This document shows positions 7,924 to 14,621 of a DNA stretch of 64,000 bases, piece by piece. Position 1 is the stretch's first letter. Each line of letters starts with the position of its first letter. The notes below the pieces were generated by a model that ran no database searches, had not been told where the DNA came from, and saw only the letters and a list, made by a program, of their open reading frames with translations. This DNA is from Ga0077527 sp021300125 (GTDB taxonomy: Bacteria > Pseudomonadota > Gammaproteobacteria > Burkholderiales > SG8-41): assembly GCA_046339595.1 (NCBI GenBank), contig JBKDUF010000015.1, positions 1 through 64,000 on the forward strand. Direction: 5' to 3'. The translations under genes and the position numbers were made by a program.

Positions 7924-8393
7924 AAATCAACATTAATATATATCATCAATATCTTGATTTAATTGACAATCATGATGTGATTGAGCGCTTTGCGGTCTCT
8001 ACTGCCTACAAAGGTTCAGGGCAGCAAAAAGGCAGCTTTTGTACACCCCTGGGACGCCATATCGTGCGCGCCAAGATCGGTGCCGGGAGCCCGCCAAACA
8101 CCGTTTTTGTCGGCCGTCGACCCACCGGAGAAATTTACAGTGCTGAACTTGCCGCCCGTTTCCCCGGCCGCGACTGGATTCTGACCCGCATTCTGTGGCT
8201 TTCGGGCTGTGAACCCGGCTTTAACCGCTTGGGAGACGTGGACACCATGCGACGTTACATTTACATCCACGGTAGTCCGGACGGAGTGGAAATGGGTAAA
8301 CCCGGCTCCATTGGCTGCATCCGGATGCGCAATGCGGACATCATCCGCATGTTTGATCTCGTACCCGCTGGAACTGTGGTCGATATTTCCTGA
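7920..8393 (+). CDS. L,D-transpeptidase (YkuD domain), no signal peptide
   Basis: A 157-residue protein that is almost all YkuD catalytic domain: SFCTPLGRH, IYIHG with His117, and SIGCIRM with Cys133 as nucleophile and Arg135. These enzymes make 3-3 peptidoglycan cross-links or attach proteins to meso-diaminopimelate. I see no signal peptide or membrane segment, so it either stays cytoplasmic or is exported by another route; short signal-less members are known. The start is TTG at 7920, overlapping the tadA stop. The first 50 bases are strikingly AT-rich and encode MKININIYHQYLDLIDN, unlike the GC-rich codon use of the rest. Confidence 0.85.
   Translation: MKININIYHQYLDLIDNHDVIERFAVSTAYKGSGQQKGSFCTPLGRHIVRAKIGAGSPPNTVFVGRRPTGEIYSAELAARFPGRDWILTRILWLSGCEPGFNRLGDVDTMRRYIYIHGSPDGVEMGKPGSIGCIRMRNADIIRMFDLVPAGTVVDIS
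7954..7966 (+). repeat. AT-rich 13-mer (exact TTGATTTAATTGA), copy 1
   Basis: TTGATTTAATTGA lies inside the start of the L,D-transpeptidase gene and is identical to the copy at 28185. On the opposite strand the adjoining bases 7947-7959 also read AATCAAGATATTG, a full match to the IHF consensus WATCAANNNNTTR. Confidence 0.55.
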
Positions 8394-8403
8394 TCAACCG
8401 GAT

Positions 8404-8439
8404 TTGCTGCAAACCTTGCTGCACTCCCTGCTGCAGCAT
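8404..8439 (+). repeat. Three imperfect 12-base tandem repeats
   Basis: TTGCTGCAAACC, TTGCTGCACTCC and CTGCTGCAGCAT follow each other immediately after the L,D-transpeptidase stop. They are enclosed by ACCGGAT (8398-8404) and ATCCGGT (8451-8457), which could close a larger hairpin, followed by a T-rich tract, so the whole may act as a terminator. Confidence 0.4.
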
Positions 8440-8477
8440 CACAAGGCTTGATCCGGTGCCCTTGATTTTAATTAATT

Positions 8478-8500
8478 TGAATAAAAACAATTAGTTAAAA
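8478..8500 (-). repeat. AT-rich repeat related to the dispersed 13-mer, copy 2
   Basis: The minus strand reads TTGTTTTTATTCA (8490-8478). The plus strand here, AATAAAAACAATTAGTTAAA (8481-8500), matches 18 of 20 bases of the segment after purL at 59016-59035. It lies in the AT-rich region upstream of the SDR gene, together with TTGATTTTAATT at 8462. Confidence 0.4.
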
Positions 8501-8593
8501 TCACCCTGTCATTGGATTGTGCATCGCGCCAAAATGGGCTAAATTGTGCGCTGCAAATGCGATTTTCTTCGCATAAGACCGTAAGGGCGTGTG

Positions 8594-9334
8594 ATGCGAC
8601 TTAAAGACAAGGTAGCGATCATTACCGGTGCCGGCCGGGGCATCGGTCAGGCCACGGCGCTGAAATTTGCCCATGAAGGCGCCAGGGTCATGGTCTGCGA
8701 CATCAAACAGGAATGGATCGACGACACGGTGCGGCTGTGCAAGGCCGCCGGCGCCCAGGCCATCGGCCAGGTGGCCGATGTGCGGGACATGAAGTCGCTC
8801 GAAGCCATGGTCAAGCGCACCGTCGAGGAGTGGGGGCGCGTGGATGTGCTGGTCAACAATGCCGGCATCGTTGCCGATGCCCAGGTCAAGAACATGACCG
8901 AAGAGCAGTTCGACAATGTCATCGAGATCAACCTCAAGGGCGTCTACAACTGCACCAAGGCGGTGGTCAACAAGATGCTGGAGCAGCAGTCGGGCGTGAT
9001 CCTTAATGCGTCTTCCATCGTCGGCCTCTACGGGAATTTCGGGCAGACCAACTATGCCGCGGCCAAGTTCGGCGTGATCGGCATGGCCAAGACCTGGGCG
9101 CGTGAACTCGGCCGCAAGGGCATCCGTTCCAACGCGGTCTGCCCCGGTTTCATCTCCACCCCGATCATCAGCACGGTTCCGGAGAAAGTGATCAGTGCGC
9201 TGGAAGACCGCGTGCCGATGGGGCGCCTGGGCAAGCCCGAGGAGATCGCCAACACCTTCGCATTCCTCGCCTCCGACGAAGCGAGCTACATCAACGGCGC
9301 GGTGATCGAGGTCAGCGGCGGTCTGACGATCTGA
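8594..9334 (+). CDS. Short-chain dehydrogenase, FabG-like 3-oxoacyl-ACP reductase
   Basis: A classical SDR of 246 residues: the nucleotide-binding TGAGRGIG at 11-18, DVRD near 62, NNAG around 88, and the catalytic set with Ser in NASSIVGLYG and Tyr/Lys in YAAAKFG. The C terminus AVIEVSGGLTI is typical of FabG-type enzymes, which reduce 3-oxoacyl-ACP or similar ketones with NAD(P)H. A TAAGGG Shine-Dalgarno site is better spaced for the ATG at 8594 than for the GTG at 8591. It stands alone, away from fatty-acid synthesis genes, so a catabolic or polyhydroxyalkanoate-type role is equally possible. Confidence 0.85.
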   Translation: MRLKDKVAIITGAGRGIGQATALKFAHEGARVMVCDIKQEWIDDTVRLCKAAGAQAIGQVADVRDMKSLEAMVKRTVEEWGRVDVLVNNAGIVADAQVKNMTEEQFDNVIEINLKGVYNCTKAVVNKMLEQQSGVILNASSIVGLYGNFGQTNYAAAKFGVIGMAKTWARELGRKGIRSNAVCPGFISTPIISTVPEKVISALEDRVPMGRLGKPEEIANTFAFLASDEASYINGAVIEVSGGLTI

Positions 9335-9349
9335 TGCAGTAGCCGCCGC

Positions 9350-10393
9350 TCAGCCGGCCAGCAAAGACTCCAGTGCGGCCTGGTCGGGCTTGTGGATCAC
9401 GCCTTTTTCCGTGATCAGCGCGCTGACCAATTCGGCAGGCGTGATGTCGAACACCGGATTGGCGATGCGGACTTCCTCCGGCGCCCAGCGCACATCGCGA
9501 TAGCCGGCAACTTCAGCGGCACCGCGCTCCTCTATCGGGATGCCCGTGCCATCGGCCAGCGCCATGTCCAGCGTGGACAGCGGGCATGCGACGTAAAACG
9601 GAATCCCGTGGCGTTGCGCCAGCACAGCCATCATGTAAGTGCCGATCTTGTTGGCGACATCGCCGTTGGCGGCCACCCGGTCTGCGCCGACGATCACCGC
9701 ATCGATACGGCGCCGCCCCATCAGGTATCCCGCGGCACTGTCGGCGATCAGCGTGACCGCTATGCCGTCCTGCCGCAGTTCCCAGGCGGTCAGCCGTGCG
9801 CCCTGCAGGAATGGCCGGGTCTCGTTGGCGATGACTTCCACCGACTTTCCGGCCTCGATTGCGGAGCGGATTACGCCCAGCGCGGTGCCATGGCCAGCGG
9901 TGGCGAGCGCGCCGGCGTTGCAATGGGTCATGACACAGGCGGTCTGCGGCAGCAGTTCGGCACCGCAAGCGCCAAGGCGGCGGTTGATGTCCACGTCCTC
10001 TGCACTGATGCGATGGGCCAGTGCGAGCAGCGAAGCGGCCCGCTCCGGACCGCCCAGTGCTGCTGTCCTGTCGACATGCTCACGCATGCGCTGCAGTGCC
10101 CAGCCGAGGTTGACGGCCGTCGGGCGGCTCTTTGCCAGCAGGGTGCAGGCCCGGTGCATGCCGTCCGCAAACTGCGGCGCCGCGGCTGTCTGCAAGCGCA
10201 GTGCGGCCAGCGCCACGCCATAGGCCGCAGCGCAGCCGATTGCCGGCGCACCGCGGACCACCAGATCGCGGATGGCTTGGGCCACGGCTTCAGCATTGTC
10301 GCACCGCAGGTACTCGCAGCGGTCGGGCAGCCAGCGCTGGTCGAGCAGTTCGATGGCGTTTGCGGTCCAGCGCAGGGTATGGAAAGTGTTCAT
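9350..10393 (-). CDS. mtnA: S-methyl-5-thioribose-1-phosphate isomerase MtnA
   Basis: A 347-residue member of the aIF2B/MtnA family that isomerises methylthioribose-1-phosphate to methylthioribulose-1-phosphate in methionine salvage. Landmarks are VVRGAPAIGCAAAYG near 48-62, the catalytic Cys in MTHCNAGALAT near 156, and the catalytic Asp in VIVGADRVAANGDVANKIGT near 240. The start MNTFHTLRW is typical of the family. It follows a class II aldolase by 19 bases on the same strand. No mtnB, mtnC, mtnD or mtnK is present in the window, which makes the aldolase the only visible candidate for the next step. Confidence 0.93.
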   Translation of the reverse strand: MNTFHTLRWTANAIELLDQRWLPDRCEYLRCDNAEAVAQAIRDLVVRGAPAIGCAAAYGVALAALRLQTAAAPQFADGMHRACTLLAKSRPTAVNLGWALQRMREHVDRTAALGGPERAASLLALAHRISAEDVDINRRLGACGAELLPQTACVMTHCNAGALATAGHGTALGVIRSAIEAGKSVEVIANETRPFLQGARLTAWELRQDGIAVTLIADSAAGYLMGRRRIDAVIVGADRVAANGDVANKIGTYMMAVLAQRHGIPFYVACPLSTLDMALADGTGIPIEERGAAEVAGYRDVRWAPEEVRIANPVFDITPAELVSALITEKGVIHKPDQAALESLLAG

Positions 10394-10412
10394 CGATGGG
10401 CAATGATTCGGG

Positions 10413-11582
10413 TCAGGTGCCGGACTGTGATCTCACACGCTGTTCAAATCCGCCGTACTCGAGTTCGGCTCGGGCCATGTCGCGGGCGCTGGCGGCGCAG
10501 TAGCGGCCATGTGCCGAAGCCCGGGTCATGATGGCAATGCCGTGGCGGTAGATTTCGGCGGTTACAGCCGCGTAATGGGAATTGACGCCGAAGGCGCAGA
10601 CGCCGAATGCGGGATCGACAGCGATCCGGGGCGTTGCATCCATTGAACCGGCTGCAGCGCCAAGCTCGCGCTGCAGGTAGTTGCTGTAGTCGGCTGTGTA
10701 TGCCACGACATTCCCATCCAGCAGCGGCAGCCGCCGCGTGTAGATCGCGTGCTGCGGCGTCGGTGGCCCCTGGGCGGCCACCGACGCCAGATCCTTGCGT
10801 CTGGCCCATGCCAGGGCCTGCGGGCTGCTGTCGAGGAGCAGGCTCAGCGGAAAACCCGCCAGCGCGGAAACGCGCTCGCGCAGGCCTTCGGTCGCAGCCA
10901 CTGTAACGGGGGATGGCTCTTCAGGCAGTTTCCAGGCGCCCTGATGCTGCAGCCAGTCCTCGGCTCGATTCACCAGCCGCAGCAGGTTGGCATAGGACTC
11001 CTGTCCGTTGCGGCCGAAGGCCACCACGCCATGAAAAGCGAGCACGAGCCCGATGGTGTTGCGGGTGGCGGAGCACTCGTAGACGGTTTTGCAGGCACGT
11101 GCCAGTGCTGCGCCGGAATGCCGGTACGGCACCACAGGCGCCAGATCGCCAAAGACCTCGGCACAGGTGGCTTCGCAGGTTTCGACATTGGCAACCGCCA
11201 GCACTGCGTCGGCGTGCGCATGCTCGACCCAGGGCTGCGGGATCACTGCGTGGAGCAGGGTTTCAATCGAAGGTTTGGGAGCGGCGGCATCAAGCTTGCA
11301 GGCGTCGATCCGTGCCATGACCGCCTCATCATCCAGCGCAGTGTCCTCCAGCAGGCCACGCAATTGAGCAAGGTCGAGCGCTGTGAAATCCCGCTCGCAC
11401 ACTGCGCCGAGGTCGGAACCCGTGCCTTTGACATAAAGCGTGTCAGCAGTCTTGAAGGACGTATTGCCGCCGCCGTGCAGCACCAGTTCACTGTTGCTGC
11501 CGATCAGTCGCGACGACCAGGCACGCAACGCCAGCGGTGTGGCATAGTTTCCAGCAGCGACTTTATCCCAGAGATTGCGCAT
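10413..11582 (-). CDS. Class II aldolase/adducin-family protein, stand-alone RhaD-like
   Basis: A 389-residue protein resembling the aldolase half of bifunctional RhaD-type aldolase/dehydrogenases. It shows LRAWSSRLIGSNSELVLHGG followed by GNTSFK, then TLYVKGTGSDL, the metal-site segment WVEHAHADAVLAVAN, PYRHSGAALA and LAFHGVVAFG. The fused short-chain dehydrogenase domain found in the long forms is absent. Upstream of mtnA with 19 bases between, it may cleave methylthioribulose-1-phosphate into a C2 aldehyde and dihydroxyacetone phosphate, as Ald2 does in the methylthioribose shunt; Ald2 itself is much shorter. The ATG at 11582 follows a TATAAT by only 5 bases, so the mRNA may be leaderless. 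Confidence 0.78.
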   Translation of the reverse strand: MRNLWDKVAAGNYATPLALRAWSSRLIGSNSELVLHGGGNTSFKTADTLYVKGTGSDLGAVCERDFTALDLAQLRGLLEDTALDDEAVMARIDACKLDAAAPKPSIETLLHAVIPQPWVEHAHADAVLAVANVETCEATCAEVFGDLAPVVPYRHSGAALARACKTVYECSATRNTIGLVLAFHGVVAFGRNGQESYANLLRLVNRAEDWLQHQGAWKLPEEPSPVTVAATEGLRERVSALAGFPLSLLLDSSPQALAWARRKDLASVAAQGPPTPQHAIYTRRLPLLDGNVVAYTADYSNYLQRELGAAAGSMDATPRIAVDPAFGVCAFGVNSHYAAVTAEIYRHGIAIMTRASAHGRYCAASARDMARAELEYGGFEQRVRSQSGT

Positions 11583-11587
11583 GGCTC

Positions 11588-11595
11588 ATTATAAT
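11588..11595. promoter_or_regulatory. Bidirectional -10 element (ATTATAAT)
   Basis: The palindromic ATTATAAT gives a perfect TATAAT on both strands: minus 11593-11588 for the aldolase gene (ATG 5 bases further) and plus 11590-11595 for the GNAT gene (ATG 8 bases further). With initiation about 7 bases after a -10 box, both messages would begin at or next to their start codons. Confidence 0.5.
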
Positions 11596-11603
11596 CGGCA
11601 GCC

Positions 11604-12035
11604 ATGGACAGCCTGCGTTATGAGTTGGGTTACGCTTCCTGGTTGCGCGATGCTGCGGCACTGCAGGCCGTGCGGCGGCAGGTGTTTGTCGAGGAGCAGG
11701 GGGTGCCCGAGCAGCTTGAATGGGACGAGTGGGATGCGGTTTCCCTGCACGTGCTGGCACAGGATGCGGCAGGCCAGGCCATCGGTACGGGGCGCCTGCT
11801 GCCGGATGGCCATGTCGGACGCATGGCCGTGGTCAGGGACTGGCGCAAACACGGTGTGGGCGGGGCATTGCTTGATGCGCTGCTGGATGCGGCGCGTGCG
11901 CGCGGCCTGGCGGAAATCGCACTCAACGCGCAGACCCATGCACTCGGTTTCTATGCGCGGCGCGGTTTCCTTGTCGAGGGGGATGAGTTTGACGATGCGG
12001 GCATCCCGCACCGGCGCATGCGACTCAGGCTGTGA
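11604..12035 (+). CDS. GNAT-family N-acetyltransferase
   Basis: A 143-residue single-domain acetyltransferase. The N-terminal half contains VRRQVFVEEQGVPEQLEWDEWD, characteristic of the ElaA/YjcF subgroup, and the acetyl-CoA pyrophosphate loop is GRMAVVRDWRKHGVGGALL near residues 72-90 (Q/RxxGxG/A pattern). The C-terminal LNAQTHALGFYARRGF is the usual beta-strand/aromatic end. The acyl acceptor is unknown. Its 3' end overlaps the 3' end of the convergent NRDE gene by 11 bases. The promoter is probably the shared -10 element just upstream. Confidence 0.88.
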   Translation: MDSLRYELGYASWLRDAAALQAVRRQVFVEEQGVPEQLEWDEWDAVSLHVLAQDAAGQAIGTGRLLPDGHVGRMAVVRDWRKHGVGGALLDALLDAARARGLAEIALNAQTHALGFYARRGFLVEGDEFDDAGIPHRRMRLRL

Positions 12036-12813
12036 CAGCCGGATCGATACGAAACGCGCGCAAGTCCTCTCCGGTCTGAATGCCCTCCGGGCCATAGCGT
12101 TTTTCGTGGAAAAATACCGTCCCATCCCGACCGACCAGCAGCAGGGTTGAGGTCCGGGTGCCATATTGCGCGCCGGTGATGAAAGGGGGCGACAGTTCGC
12201 GCTCCCGCTGCAGGCCGACACCGGTCTCGGGCAGCGCAGCATCTGGCACCACATCGCGTCCGGCCAAGTGGCTGAACATCGTGCCGGCGATGGTGTCGAC
12301 ATCCTGCTCGTCCAGAGTCGAGGACAATGCAGCAACGCCGGCACTGACCTTGGGCCATGGCGTATCGAGCAGGTGGTTGCTCAGTCCGTGCACGCCATCG
12401 GCGATGCGGCGGGGCGCGGTATCACTGCGGTTTGACCAGGCATGCAGTCCACCCAGATCGCCTGCAACCACGCTGAAGGGGTTGTAGTCACCGGCATCGG
12501 CAGCAAGCGCTTCCAGATAGGGGGCGGCTGGCATTTCACCTGCGAGAAAGCCGCTGACGATATCGCCGCGGGAGCGCGGAGCGGCTGGACCGGCGCGGCC
12601 TTCGCGAAAGTTGGTGATCGCGCAAAAACGGCCCCGGGTGCTGATACCCATCCAGCTGCCGCCTTTTTCAAGGTCGCGGCCGGCATAGATATGTGGATGA
12701 TCCGGCCAGAATGCCGCCGCGGCGGCAGGGCGGGCATGGTGTTCGTCGCGGTTGGCCGCAACCACCAGCGAAAAAAAACGGTGTGCGCCGCAGCTGAACA
12801 GGATCAGGCACAT
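12025..12813 (-). CDS. NRDE/TANGO2-family protein
   Basis: A 262-residue protein starting MCLILF and carrying the family signature AANRDE near 18-23, then AGRDLEKGGSWMGI and FCAITNFREG, with LSNHLLDTPWPKV in the middle. These are diagnostic for the NRDE (PF05742) family, related to eukaryotic TANGO2, and the second residue Cys suggests an N-terminal-nucleophile-hydrolase fold. The biochemical function is not settled; heme and lipid handling have been proposed for eukaryotic members. It is the last gene of a minus-strand unit after ygfZ and the DUF4936 gene. Confidence 0.88.
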   Translation of the reverse strand: MCLILFSCGAHRFFSLVVAANRDEHHARPAAAAAFWPDHPHIYAGRDLEKGGSWMGISTRGRFCAITNFREGRAGPAAPRSRGDIVSGFLAGEMPAAPYLEALAADAGDYNPFSVVAGDLGGLHAWSNRSDTAPRRIADGVHGLSNHLLDTPWPKVSAGVAALSSTLDEQDVDTIAGTMFSHLAGRDVVPDAALPETGVGLQRERELSPPFITGAQYGTRTSTLLLVGRDGTVFFHEKRYGPEGIQTGEDLRAFRIDPAVTA

Positions 12814-12829
12814 CGCAGCCGTCAGCTCC

Positions 12830-13111
12830 TCAGGCGCTGAAACACTCGGTGTGGCGCGAACTGCCGGCCTGCAGCAGGTTCGCGATGCCGGAGGCTGCAG
12901 CAGCTTCGGCCAGCGCCCATTCGAACTTGGCCTCGTCGACGACGTTTTCGTAGATTTCCATCCACAGCAGCGGCTCGTTGCGCTTTTTCAGCGCGCGTCC
13001 GGCAATGCCGGTTTCCCGCTTTACTGCGTCAAGCAGAAATTCGACTGCGACTGCGCCGGGGCCGGTCTTGGCGGCATCGACACGGTAATAAATGTAGTAG
13101 TTACAGGACAT
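12830..13111 (-). CDS. DUF4936-family protein
   Basis: A small 93-residue protein starting MSCNYYIYYRVD with the aromatic-rich strand typical of DUF4936, followed by a central LLWMEIYENV strand and an alanine-rich helix. The family is largely betaproteobacterial and of unknown function; the fold looks like a small ferredoxin-like alpha/beta unit. It starts three bases after the ygfZ stop and precedes the NRDE gene by 16 bases, so the three are almost certainly co-transcribed. The link with YgfZ hints at a role near Fe-S cluster or folate metabolism, by context only. Confidence 0.78.
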   Translation of the reverse strand: MSCNYYIYYRVDAAKTGPGAVAVEFLLDAVKRETGIAGRALKKRNEPLLWMEIYENVVDEAKFEWALAEAAAASGIANLLQAGSSRHTECFSA

Positions 13112-13114
13112 GGT

Positions 13115-13999
13115 TCAGCTCACGGTGTAAGGCAGGGATTCAATCAACAGGGCCGGACCCTGCAACGATCCGGCATGGTAGGTCGCACTGCCGGCATTGG
13201 CCGTTTGCAGGACGGCCAGCGCTTCGTATCTGCCATCGCTGACAGCGGCAGCGTTGACGATCATGCCGGCAGCCTGATCGCCCAACCCGGCGCAATAGAG
13301 CTTGTCTCCAGGAGCCAGAACCGCCGGTGCGGAGACGCGATACATGCGCTGTTTGAGCCGCCCCAGATAATGCGTGCGAGCGACGATCTCCTGGCCAGGG
13401 TAGCAGCCTTTGCTGTAACTCAGTGCGCCGATGAGATCGAAGTTGACCATCTGCGGCACGAACTGTTCCTGGGTGGCGGGCAGGATGAAAGGAATCCCGG
13501 CCTCGATGTCCTGCCGTTGCCAGCCGCCGTCGTCAGCGGCCAGTGCCGGGAGGCTGTCTGTGTCCGGTACCATGATCATCAAGCGGTTTCCGGGCAGGCG
13601 AATGGCGCAGCGCTCGCCTGCGACTACAGCCTGTTGCAACGAGTCCGGCGCCGCGATCTGCAGCGGTCCGAGCGCTTTGCTGCCATCGTCGCCATGGGCC
13701 CCGAGCAGTACCGCTGGCGGGGCGCTGATGCTGACCTTGGAACGCAGCACATACATCGTCAGCCGCTTGCGTATGACCTCCGCCAGGGCTGCCGGGAGGA
13801 CCATGGCGCAGGTTTCGCCTTCGTTCACGAGCAGAAAGCTGGCGAGCAAGCGGCCCTTGGGCGTGCAGTAGCCGCCATAACTGCCTCTGCCGGGCTGCAG
13901 CGCGATGACGTCGCAGGTCAGTTGGCCTTGCAGGAAATCCCGCGCATCGGCGCCACTGAACCGCAACAGCGCGAAATCGGTGAGTTGGACGAGTGGCAT
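13115..13999 (-). CDS. ygfZ: YgfZ/GcvT-like folate-binding Fe-S assembly protein
   Basis: A protein of 294 residues from the ATG at 13999 with the hallmark KGCYPGQEIVARTHYLG segment (the conserved KGCYxGQE motif with the functional Cys) and the GcvT-like N-terminal SGADARDFLQGQLTCDV. YgfZ uses tetrahydrofolate to support assembly or repair of certain Fe-S enzymes. The open frame reaches 14053, but the extra 18 residues are Cys/Phe-rich and unlike the family, whose members begin near MPLVQL. It leads the ygfZ-DUF4936-NRDE operon and is divergent from a YgfX-like gene. Confidence 0.9.
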   Translation of the reverse strand: MPLVQLTDFALLRFSGADARDFLQGQLTCDVIALQPGRGSYGGYCTPKGRLLASFLLVNEGETCAMVLPAALAEVIRKRLTMYVLRSKVSISAPPAVLLGAHGDDGSKALGPLQIAAPDSLQQAVVAGERCAIRLPGNRLMIMVPDTDSLPALAADDGGWQRQDIEAGIPFILPATQEQFVPQMVNFDLIGALSYSKGCYPGQEIVARTHYLGRLKQRMYRVSAPAVLAPGDKLYCAGLGDQAAGMIVNAAAVSDGRYEALAVLQTANAGSATYHAGSLQGPALLIESLPYTVS

Positions 14000-14168
14000 G
14001 GCGACGGAGACGAAGAAACAGGGCGCAAAGCAAAAACAGGGGGGATGACCCACAGGCCTTGATCATAGCCCCGTTTCCGATGCAAGAAAAATTATCCAAC
14101 GAAAACAGCGTGATGAACAAGACATCAAAACCATTGCCGAGCCGCTCCGGATCGGTTGCAATACCGGC

Positions 14169-14621
14169 GTGGAAACCCCGAGCCTGCCCCTGCTCGAATT
14201 ACGTGCCTCGCCGCGGTTGGTGACGGTGCTGCTCGTGGTGCATGGCGCTGCGCTGGTGCTGCCGGGGCTCTTGCCGCTGCCTGCCTTTGCGCAGGCATGC
14301 GCGGCGCTTGCGATCCTGGCGAGCGCGGCCTGGAGCATCCGCCGCCATGCGCTGCGTCTTGGTGCCGGCGCCGTGCGAGCCCTGCGTTTCGAAGACCGCG
14401 AACGCGTCCAGCTCAGGTTGGGTGACGGCCGCTGGCGCAGCGGCAGGGTCGCGGGGAGCAGCACGGTCGGGCCGCGCTGGTGCGTACTCAACATTGAACA
14501 TGCACCCAGGGGTTGCAGCCATGTGGTGCTCGCGGCCGATGCTTTGGATGCCGACGAACTGCGGCGCCTGAGGGTATGGCTGCGCTTGGGTCCGGCGCCC
14601 GAAGCGGACGATACGGGTTAA
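14169..14621 (+). CDS. YgfX-like (CptA) inner-membrane protein
   Basis: A protein of 150 residues with a GTG start. Its LELRASPRLVTVLLVVHGAA opening, two closely spaced hydrophobic helices (about 18-36 and 42-58) and soluble C-terminal domain ending LRRLRVWLRLGP match protein YgfX, which in E. coli sits beside ygfY (sdhE) and near ygfZ. E. coli YgfX has been described as affecting cell division proteins and succinate dehydrogenase flavinylation. Here it is divergent from ygfZ and no sdhE partner is in the window. Its last four bases overlap the 3' end of the convergent MFS gene. Confidence 0.68.
   Translation: METPSLPLLELRASPRLVTVLLVVHGAALVLPGLLPLPAFAQACAALAILASAAWSIRRHALRLGAGAVRALRFEDRERVQLRLGDGRWRSGRVAGSSTVGPRWCVLNIEHAPRGCSHVVLAADALDADELRRLRVWLRLGPAPEADDTG

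Noticed and set aside
8404..8439. CRISPR-like array
   Set aside because: Only three 12-base imperfect tandem units with no spacers and no cas genes.
9392..10531. 379-residue plus-strand frame opposite mtnA
   Set aside because: Antisense to mtnA, whose catalytic residues are all present.
12752..14062. 436-residue plus-strand frame opposite ygfZ and the DUF4936 gene
   Set aside because: Shadow of well-supported minus-strand genes; no recognisable domain.
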